A DNA stretch of 64,000 nt from assembly GCA_037045225.1 (NCBI GenBank), contig JBAOHZ010000009.1, forward strand, positions 2,914,001 through 2,978,000, given 5' to 3'. How positions within the stretch are numbered: position 1 is the first letter of the stretch; each line of letters starts with the position of its first letter. The DNA comes from Nitrospira sp. GTDB lineage: Bacteria > Nitrospirota > Nitrospiria > Nitrospirales > Nitrospiraceae. The translations under genes were made by a program, and so were the position numbers. Below, in pieces: positions 17,856 to 26,313 of this stretch. Below the pieces are notes generated by a model, which saw only the letters and a list, made by a program, of their open reading frames with translations, was not told the DNA's origin and searched no databases.

Positions 17856-19841
17856 ATGACCATCGATTCGAGGCGCTGTCAGGATCTTGATCGGGCACTC
17901 AACCTGGAATGGCTGGAAACGAACGGGCGGGGCGGGTTTGCCTCAGGCACCGTCGCCGGCGCGAATGTGCGACGCTATCACGCATTGTTGTTGGTGGCGA
18001 GGCGCCCGCCGGTCGATCGTGTCGTCCTGGTGAATCACCTTGAAGAATCAGTGGAGGTCGGCGGCCAATCCTTTCCGCTGTCAACCAACCTGTATAACGG
18101 CGCGGTTCATCCCGAAGGGTATCGGTATTGCGACGGATTTTCCGCCGTGCCCTGGCCGACCTGGCGTTACGCCGCGCATGGAATCCGCCTCGAGCGTGAA
18201 CTGCTCTGTCCGGATGGCCGGGATATGGTCGTCGTGCGGTGGCGATTGCTCGGCGACGCGCCGTCGGCGGTGACGCTGCGGATCAGACCGATGTTATCGG
18301 GTCGCGACTTCCATGCACTGCATCAGGAAAACGCCGGGCTATTCAATCAGGCCACGATTCACGAGGGGCGGGTCAGGTGGCAACCCTATGATGCGTTGCC
18401 TGCTGTGCAGGCGTTCCACAACGGGCAGTACCATCATGGGCCGGATTGGTACCGGCACATTCACTACCGGGTCGAGCGCGAGCGAGGCCTGGACGATACG
18501 GAGGACTGGTGGTCGCCGGGCGAATGTGTGTTCACCCTCACTCCTGGATCGGCGGCAGAACTGCTGTTCACGACGGAACCTCTTGAGTCTGCCGATGTCA
18601 CGCAGGTTGTCGAGGGGGAGCGGCGAAAGCGTGCAGAGTGCCTGGCATCTGTGCCGCCCGAGGATCTGTTGACGCAAAAGCTCTGGACCGCGAGCCGTGC
18701 GTACCTGGTGCAGCGCGGAGACCGGCAGACCGTGATTGCCGGGTATCCCTGGTTTGCCGATTGGGGGCGGGATACCTTTCTCTCGTTGCCCGGGCTGTGT
18801 TTGGTCACGGGACGCTACGACGTCGCCCGTCAGGTGATCGAGGCGTTTGCCTCCCATGTCTCGCAAGGGATGGTGCCGAATCGATTTCCCGACATGGGCG
18901 AACGGCCTGAGTACAACACCATCGATGCGTCGTTATGGTTTATCCATGCCGTGGACCGCTATCTCCACTATAGCCAAGACATCGACGGAGTCCGCCGGAT
19001 CGCCTGGCCCGCGATCAAACAGATTGTGGATGGCTACCGCCGGGGTACGCGATTCGGCATTCGCATGGATGACGACGGGATGATTAGCGGCGGCACAGAG
19101 GGCGTTCAGTTGACGTGGATGGATGTCAAAATCGGCGACTGGGTGGTCACTCCACGGCATGGAAAGCCGGTCGAGGTTCAAGCGCTTTGGGTGCGGGCGT
19201 TGGCGGTGGCTGCCGCGCTGGCTGCGCGTTTCGACGAATCGGAGTATGCCGCACAATGCCGGCAGGATCGTGCCCGGGCGACGGAGTCGTTTCGAGCCCG
19301 ATTCTGGTACCGGACCGGGGGCTATCTCTTCGATGTGGTGGACGGGCCGTTCGGAGATGATGCGTCGCTTCGTCCGAACCAGATTTACGCCCTGGCATTG
19401 GATGATCAACTGGTGACGGAGGCGCAGGCCAAACACATCTTGCCGCTCGTGAAGGAGCGATTGCTCACGCCGATGGGTTTACGCACGTTAGCGCCTGAGG
19501 ACATCCGATTCTGTGCGTCGTACGAGGGGGGAGTGTTAGAGCGGGATAGCGCCTACCATCAAGGAACGGTGTGGCCGTTCCTCCTTGGGCCGTTTGTGGC
19601 CGCGTGGGTGAAAACGTATGGCGACCATCCGACGGTGCGGCGGGATGCGCGCATGTTTCTCGACGGAGTGCTCCAACACCTGGATGACGCTTGTCTGGGC
19701 CAGGTGTCGGAGATTTTCGATGGTCAGCAGCCGCATCGTGCGCGCGGGTGTGTGGCGCAGGCCTGGTCCGTGGCTGAGCCATTGCGCGCGCTGATCGAAG
19801 ATCTTGATGCGGTTCATGTGCGATCGCCGATCACGCGCTGA
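17856..19841 (+). CDS. Amylo-alpha-1,6-glucosidase (bacterial glycogen debranching enzyme, GDE N+C)
   Basis: 661 residues. The N-terminal GDE_N domain begins 'LEWLETNGRGGFASGTVAGA' and 'RRYHALLLVA'. The C-terminal (alpha/alpha)6 barrel shows the family signature around 'GYPWFADWGRDTFLSLPGLC', 'YNTIDASLWFIHAVDRYL' and 'TWMDVKIGDWVVTPRHGKPV' (19 of these residues contiguous in the protein). Enzymes of this type (GH133-like) remove alpha-1,6 branch points from glycogen. It lies 14 nt after the GH63-like glucosidase and both have similar composition, so a bicistronic glucan-degradation unit is likely. Confidence 0.9.
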   Translation: MTIDSRRCQDLDRALNLEWLETNGRGGFASGTVAGANVRRYHALLLVARRPPVDRVVLVNHLEESVEVGGQSFPLSTNLYNGAVHPEGYRYCDGFSAVPWPTWRYAAHGIRLERELLCPDGRDMVVVRWRLLGDAPSAVTLRIRPMLSGRDFHALHQENAGLFNQATIHEGRVRWQPYDALPAVQAFHNGQYHHGPDWYRHIHYRVERERGLDDTEDWWSPGECVFTLTPGSAAELLFTTEPLESADVTQVVEGERRKRAECLASVPPEDLLTQKLWTASRAYLVQRGDRQTVIAGYPWFADWGRDTFLSLPGLCLVTGRYDVARQVIEAFASHVSQGMVPNRFPDMGERPEYNTIDASLWFIHAVDRYLHYSQDIDGVRRIAWPAIKQIVDGYRRGTRFGIRMDDDGMISGGTEGVQLTWMDVKIGDWVVTPRHGKPVEVQALWVRALAVAAALAARFDESEYAAQCRQDRARATESFRARFWYRTGGYLFDVVDGPFGDDASLRPNQIYALALDDQLVTEAQAKHILPLVKERLLTPMGLRTLAPEDIRFCASYEGGVLERDSAYHQGTVWPFLLGPFVAAWVKTYGDHPTVRRDARMFLDGVLQHLDDACLGQVSEIFDGQQPHRARGCVAQAWSVAEPLRALIEDLDAVHVRSPITR

Positions 19842-19950
19842 GTTGAATGGTTGCGGTGCGGTTCTCCTATCGACCGACTTCTCCACGCGGTGTCAGCGCG
19901 TCAGTGCTTGCCTCTCCCTCATGTTTCTTCCAGATTCTGCCCCGAAATTC

Positions 19951-19980
19951 TTGACAGTCAGAGAAACGATCCGGTAAGGA
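19951..19980 (+). promoter_or_regulatory. Candidate promoter before the lipoprotein gene
   Basis: TTGACA (19951-19956), an 18-bp spacer and TAAGGA (19975-19980) form a plausible sigma70-type pair. The start ATG lies 8 nt further on. The AAGGA in the -10 box could alternatively be the Shine-Dalgarno, so only one of the two readings may be right. Confidence 0.4.
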
Positions 19981-19988
19981 TAGAAGCG

Positions 19989-20495
19989 ATGCGTATGCAC
20001 AACTCTGTTGCTATTGGTACGTTATTGTCAGTCGGGTTGTTCCTGACCGGCTGTCAGCTGGTCGATTCCTCGACGCGACAGCCTGCGCTTCATTCGGCTT
20101 CCGTGATGTCGATGTGGGAGTTGTACCGGCATTGCCAATCGAGCGGTGACGTCGAGACGGTCTTATCGGCAGCAAAACAGCTGCAGCAGTCGGCAGATAC
20201 GCATGTGGTTCCAGCCCCAGATGTTCCCAAGAGTCTGGACCGATTTGTCACGCGACAGCCGGTTCGTACGACCGTTGATCCCAAAGCATTGGCCGCCTCG
20301 TGCACATTGCAGGCAGCCCGGACGAGCCTGAGCGCCGGACGTGAGCAGGAAGCAGAACAGCTGCTGTACGCTGTGGTGCTCAGTTATCCGGAAAGCGACT
20401 ATACCTTCTATGTCGCTCAGGCCAAGGTGTGGATCGAGGAATTGCATCGCCCTGGCATGGTGGATGCTGGTATCCATCCCATCTCCGCCTACTAG
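19989..20495 (+). CDS. Small lipoprotein, helical repeat-like
   Basis: From ATG 19989 the protein has 168 residues. A longer in-frame start at 19851 is rejected because the lipoprotein signal begins here ('MRMHNSVAIGTLLSVGLFL', lipobox TGC). The mature part is mostly helical, with TPR-like character: 'ALHSASVMSMWELYRHCQSS', 'LQAARTSLSAGREQEAEQLL' and 'SYPESDYTFYVAQAKVWI'. It could be an envelope scaffold. A partial repeat copy follows immediately. No family is recognised with confidence. Confidence 0.7.
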   Translation: MRMHNSVAIGTLLSVGLFLTGCQLVDSSTRQPALHSASVMSMWELYRHCQSSGDVETVLSAAKQLQQSADTHVVPAPDVPKSLDRFVTRQPVRTTVDPKALAASCTLQAARTSLSAGREQEAEQLLYAVVLSYPESDYTFYVAQAKVWIEELHRPGMVDAGIHPISAY

Positions 20496-20497
20496 CC

Positions 20498-20570
20498 GAC
20501 CGTTGAAACAGTTCGTCAGCGGCGTTCTCACTTCACCCATCCAGCGCCTTCACGTACCGCAGCGGGGCCG
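20498..20570. repeat. Intergenic repeat, left-half copy 5
   Basis: Directly after the lipoprotein stop lies a left half of the repeat: 'GTTGAAACAGTTCGTCAGCG' resembles the left arm of copy 2, then 'GCGTTCTCAC', then 'CACGTACCGC'. The right half is eroded. The element is therefore decayed or truncated. Confidence 0.55.
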
Positions 20571-20734
20571 CGAGTTTCGCCCGGCAGTCCTTGCTTGCCG
20601 GTGCCTGTCTATGTGCCCGAGTGCTGAGTATTGACAGCGCGGGGTGATGGCCGTACCCTCGCATGTCCGAACATGGAGTTGTCGGTCGAGAGACGCGTAA
20701 TGACCTGTGTATCAAGGAATCAAGGAGGCTTGTG

Positions 20735-21286
20735 ATGGTGTCGGCGAGACAATCGTTCACATGGGGTGTGGGTCGTATTGGCATGATTGCGGGGGTGTTG
20801 TTGGTGGCCGGCGGGTGGTCTGCTGTGGCGCCGGCGGCAGACGAGTTACCGAAAGAATCGGTCCTGCCGGCGGCATTGGCAGAAAAAGCTGCGCAAGCGG
20901 CACTCGATTTCTGTAAGAAAGATGGCTATCGAATCAGCGCCTCAGTCGTGGATCGCGCCGGGGTGTTGCGTGCGATGGTGCGGGCCGATGGGGCAGGGCC
21001 GCATACGGTCGATAGCAGCCGGAAGAAGGCCTATACCGCCGCCAGCCTGCGGCGTGCGACGAGCGACCTGGCCGACATAATCGCTAAGCAGCCGAGCCTG
21101 CAGGCGTTGCGCGAGATGAATGACAGTATTTTGATGGTCGGTGGGGGCCTTCCCATCGAAATCGCCGGCGAGGTGGTCGGCGCGATTGGTGTCGGTGGCG
21201 CGCCGGGCACGCATTTGGATGATGCCTGCGCTGAGGCGGGACTTGATGCAATCGGAGCGGCTTCGAAGATTCCCACTGCCAAATGA
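20735..21286 (+). CDS. Secreted GlcG/HbpS-like heme-binding-fold protein
   Basis: Start at ATG 20735, with GGAGG at 20724-20728; a longer frame from 20663 lacks a ribosome site. 183 residues. A signal peptide ('GVGRIGMIAGVLLVAGGWSA') is followed by a GlcG/HbpS (PF03928-type) domain: 'LPAALAEKAAQAALDFCKK', 'ISASVVDRAGVLRAMVRADG', 'AYTAASLRRATSDLA', and the glycine-rich 'GGGLPIEIAGEVVGAIGVGG'. HbpS binds heme and senses redox stress in Streptomyces, while other members have unknown ligands. The stop overlaps the next ATG by 4 nt. Confidence 0.85.
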   Translation: MVSARQSFTWGVGRIGMIAGVLLVAGGWSAVAPAADELPKESVLPAALAEKAAQAALDFCKKDGYRISASVVDRAGVLRAMVRADGAGPHTVDSSRKKAYTAASLRRATSDLADIIAKQPSLQALREMNDSILMVGGGLPIEIAGEVVGAIGVGGAPGTHLDDACAEAGLDAIGAASKIPTAK

Positions 21287-21747
21287 GGAAGGGACAAGGG
21301 AACGGATTGGGCCGGAGCCTGATCGGTCTGGTTCTTCTCCTGTCCGCCTGCAATAATGATCGCCCTGAACTGGCTGAGTTCGACTTTCGCTCAGCCGGAC
21401 TTCGGGTGAGCCTGACTCGCCTAGCCACCCATCCGTTTCTGTCTCGCTATCGGTTAACCCTTCGTATTGAAGGGCCGCAGGGCTGCTCAGCCACGGAAGA
21501 GTTATTTCCAGACACAGGGTATGCCGGACGGCGAAATGTGTACCAGCAGCCGTCGGGTGCCATGACGGTCTTGGGACAGTACGATGCGCGAGTGTTTGAC
21601 CCGGCCAGCTGCAGCATCCGCCTGGTGGAGTTTCAATCGCTGGTCGGTCAGGCCACCTTTCTAGGCGCCTTTGATGTCGATGGCCAGAAACGGTGGCGAT
21701 TTCTTGACGCGTCCGTGCGACCGGAACGGTCATTTGAAAAACACTAA
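21283..21747 (+). CDS. Hypothetical lipoprotein
   Basis: 154 residues, starting at an ATGA overlap with the GlcG-like gene, so it is translationally coupled. It has a lipoprotein signal 'SLIGLVLLLSAC' with cysteine near residue 23. The mature domain is beta-rich ('LRVSLTRLATHPFLSRYRLT', 'GAMTVLGQYDARVFDPASC') and contains two further cysteines. I do not recognise a family. Co-translation suggests it functions with the GlcG-like protein at the envelope. Confidence 0.7.
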   Translation: MRKGQGNGLGRSLIGLVLLLSACNNDRPELAEFDFRSAGLRVSLTRLATHPFLSRYRLTLRIEGPQGCSATEELFPDTGYAGRRNVYQQPSGAMTVLGQYDARVFDPASCSIRLVEFQSLVGQATFLGAFDVDGQKRWRFLDASVRPERSFEKH

Positions 21748-21815
21748 CCCGCTCTCGCAAGTGGCTGCTCACCTCATACGCCGCAGGCGCCGCCCGTTCG
21801 GCCGGTTTGAGCGGG
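21748..21815. repeat. Intergenic repeat, degenerate copy 6
   Basis: After the lipoprotein stop, CCCGCTC (21748-21754) and GAGCGGG (21809-21815) form a 7-bp inverted repeat. The right arm again carries GGTTTGAG, the same TTTGAG position seen in copies 1-4, and 'CTCATACGCC' may be the worn core. I call it a degenerate relative with moderate confidence. Confidence 0.4.
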
Positions 21816-21836
21816 AAGGTGGTCCGATATCGACGA

Positions 21837-22736
21837 TTATGAGCTGAGCCGGCCCTTGAAGGTGAGTTCGGCCACCGCAGACTTATCCAATTCGCCCTTG
21901 CCGAGGGCCACCAGTCGACGGTATTGCTCATAGGTGGCGTTCGCCAGCGGTAGATTCAATCCCACTTGTTGCGCCAAGGTGCAGGCTATTCCCGAATCCT
22001 TCGCGGCATGGGCTGCTGAGAAGTAGCAGTCATGGGCGCGCTGTTGCATGTCTTCACCATCGGTCTCTAACACGCGGGAGTTGGCGCCGGTTTGAGAAAA
22101 GACTTCGCGAAGCGTGGTGAGGTCCAGCCCCAAGGCCGATCCCAGTCCCAGTCCTTCGGCGAGAGCCGCGGTGTTGGCGTTCATGACCATGTTGACCAGC
22201 GCTTTTACCTTGGCCGCGTCGCCCGCGGCCCCGATATATCGCAGGTGGGCACTCAAGTCCTGTAGGAGTGGTTTTGCCTGCTCGAATATCTCCGGTCGTC
22301 CTCCACACATCAAATAGAGGGTACCCTGGCGTGCTTGCGTGATGCTGCTCGCCATGCAGGCTTCCAGGCTTCGGCCGCCGTATTGCTCGACCAATGCATG
22401 GACGTCCCTTTGGAGCTCAGGGGAGAGGGTGGCGCAATTGATGAAAAGTCGCTTGGTCGCGTGGCGCAAGAGGCTATCCGGGCCATCGGGTGAATAGATC
22501 TGGCGCATGGCGGCATCGTCCGACACCACGGTCAGGACCGTATCGGTCATCTCGGCTACATGTGCCGGACTCGTGGCCGCTACGCAGGCCAATTCCTTGG
22601 CGAGCTCCTTGGCGCGCTGGGTGTCGGTATCATAGACTGCAACTATGGCATATCGGAGATCGTGAAGGCGCCGGGCCATATTGGCCCCCATGCGCCCCAC
22701 GCCAACGATGCCGATCTGAAAGTCTGACGGTGCCAT
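21837..22736 (-). CDS. NAD(P)-dependent beta-hydroxyacid dehydrogenase family oxidoreductase
   Basis: Start at ATG 22736, preceded by AGGAGG; a longer frame to 22859 is unlikely. 299 residues. The Rossmann motif 'IGIVGVGRMGANMARRL' opens the protein, 'NCATLSPELQRDVHALVEQY' follows, and the substrate/catalytic region contains 'AGDAAKVKALVNMVMNANTA', where the lysine matches the catalytic Lys of this family. Relatives include 3-hydroxyisobutyrate dehydrogenase and glyoxylate/succinic semialdehyde reductases, so the substrate cannot be fixed by eye. The gene is monocistronic. Confidence 0.9.
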   Translation of the reverse strand: MAPSDFQIGIVGVGRMGANMARRLHDLRYAIVAVYDTDTQRAKELAKELACVAATSPAHVAEMTDTVLTVVSDDAAMRQIYSPDGPDSLLRHATKRLFINCATLSPELQRDVHALVEQYGGRSLEACMASSITQARQGTLYLMCGGRPEIFEQAKPLLQDLSAHLRYIGAAGDAAKVKALVNMVMNANTAALAEGLGLGSALGLDLTTLREVFSQTGANSRVLETDGEDMQQRAHDCYFSAAHAAKDSGIACTLAQQVGLNLPLANATYEQYRRLVALGKGELDKSAVAELTFKGRLSS

Positions 22737-22878
22737 CTGCGACCTCCTGGAAAACATGCTACGCTGGTGCGCGCGGGAGTGTAGCATAGTCTCTTCCAAC
22801 GCAGATATCGGGGGATGGCCGGTGTTGCCGGGCGAGGGTGTCAATTCACGGTAGAACAAGAGTCTCAGGGAGTGGGGT

Positions 22879-23100
22879 ATGCAACAGTCGATTATCGGGT
22901 ATCACCAGGACGAGGAGGGGCATTGGGTCGCCGACCTCCGGTGTGGCCATGGTCAGCATGTACGACATCAGCCGCCTATGACGAGCCGCCCCTGGGTGCT
23001 GACGGAGGAGGGGCGGCGTGCGTTCCTCGGCACTGAGTTGAATTGTAAAAAGTGCGAAGACGGCGGTGACGGGTTTGGCCCCACCGAGGCCCTGTCTTGA
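22879..23100 (+). CDS. DUF3565-family small metal-binding-like protein
   Basis: 73 residues. The sequence is highly characteristic of DUF3565: 'IIGYHQDEEGHWVADLRCGH', 'GQHVRHQPPM', 'RPWVLTEEGRRAFLG', 'ELNCKKCED'. Cys22, His24, His27, His30 and the C-terminal Cys56/Cys59 look like metal ligands. Function is unknown, though relatives have been described as pressure-regulated. The AG-rich stretch 'GAGTGGGGT' upstream may serve as ribosome site. Confidence 0.85.
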   Translation: MQQSIIGYHQDEEGHWVADLRCGHGQHVRHQPPMTSRPWVLTEEGRRAFLGTELNCKKCEDGGDGFGPTEALS

Positions 23101-23174
23101 GGACGACGGTGGAGCTGAGGGGGAGGCGGAACGCTCGAATCAGAACCGGTTGTGCAAGGCGCTGCGGTCGGTGT

Positions 23175-23981
23175 CTAGGCCCAGATCCAATCGAAGAGCG
23201 ACGTGAACCATCCCGTCACACTTGAAAACCAGGACTCTTCCTGTGTGGCTGTGGCGGTCGTCGGGCGAGGGGGCTGTGGGGAAACAGGTGCCTGCGCGAC
23301 AGCCACCGGGGAGCTTGCCGGAGTGGCTGCGGCAACGACCGCTTCGGGGTGCGGCGTGGCCGGTGCCGGTGGCACCGGGACGGTCTGGGGCGCGGGGGGC
23401 TGAGTCAGAGCCGAAGTGGGATCCACCTGTGGCGATTGCGGGGTGATGACCGCGACCAGTTGTGACTCCTGGGGGTTGCCGCCTGCCATGGTTATATGGG
23501 CCTCCGGACCGGAGGGTGTGGTTGTCGTGGCTTGTTCCTGTTGCACTGTCAGGGTTTCCAGCCGTTTCTCCAGCCGTTTGGTATCGTTGATCTCTTTCAA
23601 CATAGCCTGATGCCGGGCACGTAATGCCGCGATGCTGTGTTCAAGCACCGCGAGTTTGGCCTGGTTGCTCTTGTGAAGTTGGTCGTAGGAGATCTGAATC
23701 TTTTTTAGCTCGTGTTTGAGACTGGCAAGGGCGCGTTCATCGCGTTGATTGGCGAGTTGCGCCTCCTCCCGTTGGTGTTCGAGGCTTTGGATGTCCGTCT
23801 GTATCTGCGCGAGTTCGCCGGCGCGTGTTTTTGCCTCGTGTCGGGCGGTGTCGTACGTCTGTTGCGAGACACAGCCTCCCAGCATCAGGGCCGCGACTCC
23901 AACCATCCAGAAAGGTGTGCTGGGCCGGATGTTGTCGTGAGGTGCGGTCGTAAATGTCGGACCCGCAGTGATTGATTGCAT
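23175..23981 (-). CDS. Coiled-coil lipoprotein with Pro/Ala-rich linker and Trp-rich tail
   Basis: 268 residues from ATG 23981 (GGAGGAG upstream). A long n-region precedes the lipoprotein signal 'WMVGVAALMLGGC' (lipobox LGGC). A coiled coil spans about 40-150 ('AKTRAGELAQIQTDIQSLEH', 'LKHELKKIQISYDQLHKSNQ'). A low-complexity Pro/Ala/Val/Gln linker of about 80 residues follows. The protein ends with the amphipathic aromatic 'SWFSSVTGWFTSLFDWIWA'. The layout (lipid anchor, rod, flexible linker, membrane-active tail) suggests an envelope-spanning spacer. No family is recognised. Confidence 0.75.
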   Translation of the reverse strand: MQSITAGPTFTTAPHDNIRPSTPFWMVGVAALMLGGCVSQQTYDTARHEAKTRAGELAQIQTDIQSLEHQREEAQLANQRDERALASLKHELKKIQISYDQLHKSNQAKLAVLEHSIAALRARHQAMLKEINDTKRLEKRLETLTVQQEQATTTTPSGPEAHITMAGGNPQESQLVAVITPQSPQVDPTSALTQPPAPQTVPVPPAPATPHPEAVVAAATPASSPVAVAQAPVSPQPPRPTTATATQEESWFSSVTGWFTSLFDWIWA

Positions 23982-24157
23982 GGGATGCTCCTCCCGAGTA
24001 CGTACAGTGCCAATATGTGCGATAGGTGACTCGCCAGCTCAGAGCCACCCTGCTTGAGGTTAATTTTTCAGAAAAGTGGAGAAACGGCAAAATATTTCGG
24101 GAAACCTGCAGTACGTGGCAGAGAGGGAGGTGGCGGCCCGGGCGTCAGGGAAGGGAG

Positions 24158-25279
24158 CTATTGAATGGTCATACGATCTGCGGGTGAAGAGACGTGCATA
24201 TCGAGTCCGGCTTCATACCAGGGATGGAGGCGCGGGCCGCTGTAGCGATACCCGCCGGTGACCGGGTCGGTTGAGAGGAGCAGTGGGGTGTCGAGGTCCA
24301 GCACGTCGAAGCCGCCCAAGCCTAAGACAAGACTGAAGGAGCAGCCCATGGCGATTCGGGTTTCCAGCATCCCACCGACCATGAGGCGAAGGCCGACCGA
24401 ACGGGTGAAGGCCGCAATTTTCCATGCCTCGATCACGCCGGTCTTCATAATCTTGATGTTGATGTAGTCGGCGGCTTGCAGCCGGACAACCTCGCGTGCG
24501 TCGCCCAACGAGCGAACGGATTCGTCAGCCGCCACGGGAACGCCCGTCAGGTGGCGAATCGCCTGCAGGCCCTCGAGATCATCCCGGACAAGCGGTTGTT
24601 CGAGTAAAACCAGCCGCCCTCCGAACTGTTTCACCCCGCTGACGAAGCGGAGGCAGTCTTCACGGGAGAATCCCTGATTCCCATCACCGATAAACCCGAT
24701 ATCAGGAAATGTGTCGTGCACAGCCTGCAATCGGCGAATATCGAGCTCGACATCCGTCCCGACTTTCATCTTGAACAGGCGGAATCCCCTGGTGTACCAG
24801 CCACGGGCCAGTTCCAGTGTCTTGTCCGGACTGCAGATGGGGATGGTGATGTCCGTTTCTCGCTCTCGGATATCCGCTGTTCCCCACAGTTTCCAGAGTG
24901 GGATGCTCTGTGCGCGACAGTAGGCGTCGAGGAGCGCTGTTTCCAGCCCGCAACGGGCGGCGGGCTGGAGTGGGGACTGTTCGTAGAACCGGTCTGCCAG
25001 GGACTCATAGTCCGCGGCCGATTGGCCGATCATGGCCTGAGCCAGTTCCGTCGCGGCGGCGAAACAGGTTGGACGGTCTTCGCCGCCCACTTCGGGGAAG
25101 GGTGCAGCTTCTCCGATACCCTGAGTGCCATCTCGCAAGGTCACTCGCATGAACAGGTTTTCGGCCGTCACACGTGCGCCTGTCGCGACGACGAACGGAT
25201 CCGTAATCGGGATGTCGACCGGCCAGATTTCAATGCGCTGTATGATGTGCGAGTTCACCGGGGAGTTGTGCCTGCTCAT
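24158..25279 (-). CDS. Dipeptide (L-Ala-D/L-Glu-type) epimerase, enolase superfamily
   Basis: 373 residues with complete muconate-lactonizing-enzyme-type machinery. The KxK motif is Lys170/Lys172 ('FKMKVG'). Metal ligands are Asp199 ('GDGNQGF'), Glu227 ('LLEQPL') and Asp252 ('ADESV'). The second acid-base lysine is Lys276 or Lys279 ('NIKIMKTG'). This pattern fits dipeptide epimerases that act on murein-derived L-Ala-Glu or related dipeptides, but o-succinylbenzoate synthase-like or racemase activities cannot be excluded. The start overlaps the stop of the upstream sulfite-oxidase-like gene by 4 nt (ATGA). Confidence 0.88.
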   Translation of the reverse strand: MSRHNSPVNSHIIQRIEIWPVDIPITDPFVVATGARVTAENLFMRVTLRDGTQGIGEAAPFPEVGGEDRPTCFAAATELAQAMIGQSAADYESLADRFYEQSPLQPAARCGLETALLDAYCRAQSIPLWKLWGTADIRERETDITIPICSPDKTLELARGWYTRGFRLFKMKVGTDVELDIRRLQAVHDTFPDIGFIGDGNQGFSREDCLRFVSGVKQFGGRLVLLEQPLVRDDLEGLQAIRHLTGVPVAADESVRSLGDAREVVRLQAADYINIKIMKTGVIEAWKIAAFTRSVGLRLMVGGMLETRIAMGCSFSLVLGLGGFDVLDLDTPLLLSTDPVTGGYRYSGPRLHPWYEAGLDMHVSSPADRMTIQ

Positions 25280-25920
25280 CCGTACCGGTCATTTTGCCAG
25301 GGGAAGGCGCTATTCGAATAACCTCGCACTTCCCAGAACCCCTTCTCGTCGTGCTCGGAGAAGGTGATGGCTTTGACCCATTTGGCGCCTTTCCAGGCAT
25401 ACCGTTTGGGGACAATCATGCGAACCGGGCCGCCGTGTTCTTTTGTCAGTGGCCGACCATTCCATTTGTAAGTGAGGAGCACGTCATCTGTCTGACAGGC
25501 GTCGAGTGGTAAATTGGTGGTGTAGTCGTCGTAGGATTGGAAGAGGACGAATTTCGCAGAGGGGAGGGGTTGGACGACAGCCATCAGCTGTTTGAAGCTG
25601 ACCCCCTCCCATTCATTATCATACCGACTCCAGGACGTTACGCAATGGAAGTCCGACACGTCTTTGAATTGCGGTTGCGCAAGAAAGTCCGTCCACGTCC
25701 AGGTCACGGGAGTTGTCACCGCACCTCCGATCGTCAACGTCCATTCCGACAGGGGAATATCCGGTTTTTGTCCCAGGTCGAGTACCGGCCAGGTTTCCAC
25801 AAGGTGTTGACCTGGAGGCAGTCGATCGTCTCCTTCATAGAAGACCTCGCGTTCTTCTCCGCCACGTCTGGCTTTGGCCCAGTTTTCCTTCGACTTGATG
25901 AAGCGGTCGTTCTGATCCAT
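25276..25920 (-). CDS. Sulfite-oxidase-like molybdopterin oxidoreductase
   Basis: Start at ATG 25920 with a GGAGGCTGGAGA ribosome site; a longer frame to 26073 is unsupported. 214 residues, a single oxidoreductase molybdopterin domain. Cys93 in 'FHCVTSWSRYDNEWEGV' is the expected molybdenum ligand. Other conserved parts are 'TLTIGGAVTTPVTWTW', 'LLTYKWNGRPLTKEHGGPVR' and 'VPKRYAWKGAKWVKAI'. It lacks the signal peptide and C-terminal dimerisation domain of classical sulfite oxidase and resembles YuiH-like cytosolic proteins. Translational coupling to the epimerase gene is conserved by overlap here but has no obvious pathway logic. Confidence 0.88.
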   Translation of the reverse strand: MDQNDRFIKSKENWAKARRGGEEREVFYEGDDRLPPGQHLVETWPVLDLGQKPDIPLSEWTLTIGGAVTTPVTWTWTDFLAQPQFKDVSDFHCVTSWSRYDNEWEGVSFKQLMAVVQPLPSAKFVLFQSYDDYTTNLPLDACQTDDVLLTYKWNGRPLTKEHGGPVRMIVPKRYAWKGAKWVKAITFSEHDEKGFWEVRGYSNSAFPWQNDRYG

Positions 25921-26129
25921 TCTCCAGCCTCCTGGAGACAGAGTAGGGCAAGAGCCTACGATCTTACAAGGCCGGAGTGTCGAGGGGTGAATGCCGATGT
26001 TCTCAGGTTGAAGGCTGAGGTAGCTGAACTGGTCTGGACGGTTGTGAAGAAAGGGGCTGTCAGGAGGGCACACACAAGGATGGGCCCTCAGCCGGCCTCT
26101 AGCCCAGCCGAAGGTTTCCCTGGCGAGAA
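25921..26129. other. Intergenic region with no gene seen
   Basis: About 210 bp upstream of the sulfite-oxidase-like gene. No ribosome site or family-like frame was found on either strand, and no inverted repeat stands out. It presumably holds the minus-strand promoter of that operon. Confidence 0.4.
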
Positions 26130-26279
26130 TCAGACGTGAAGTCTGGTCTCTCGTTCAGACCAGCGCTGCGGGCGCATCAACGTGCCCAACGCAGCGACGG
26201 CGCAGATCGTAGCCAGGAGAATGAAGCTGGCGAAGAGAAAAAATCCACTTTTCATATCGTGCATCGAGAGCGGTCCCAT
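26130..26279 (-). CDS. Predicted 49-residue single-pass membrane protein
   Basis: ATG 26279 is preceded by GGGGGTGAT, close to the ideal GGAGGTGAT, a few bases upstream. The peptide has a short polar N-terminus ('MGPLSMHDMKSG'), one hydrophobic helix ('FFLFASFILLATICAVAALG') and a basic/polar tail. This is the pattern of a real small membrane protein, although no family is recognised. It lies 34 nt downstream of another small minus-strand frame, possibly as an operon. Confidence 0.5.
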   Translation of the reverse strand: MGPLSMHDMKSGFFLFASFILLATICAVAALGTLMRPQRWSERETRLHV

Positions 26280-26313
26280 GACATCACCCCCACCCTACTG
26301 TAATTGTACCACT

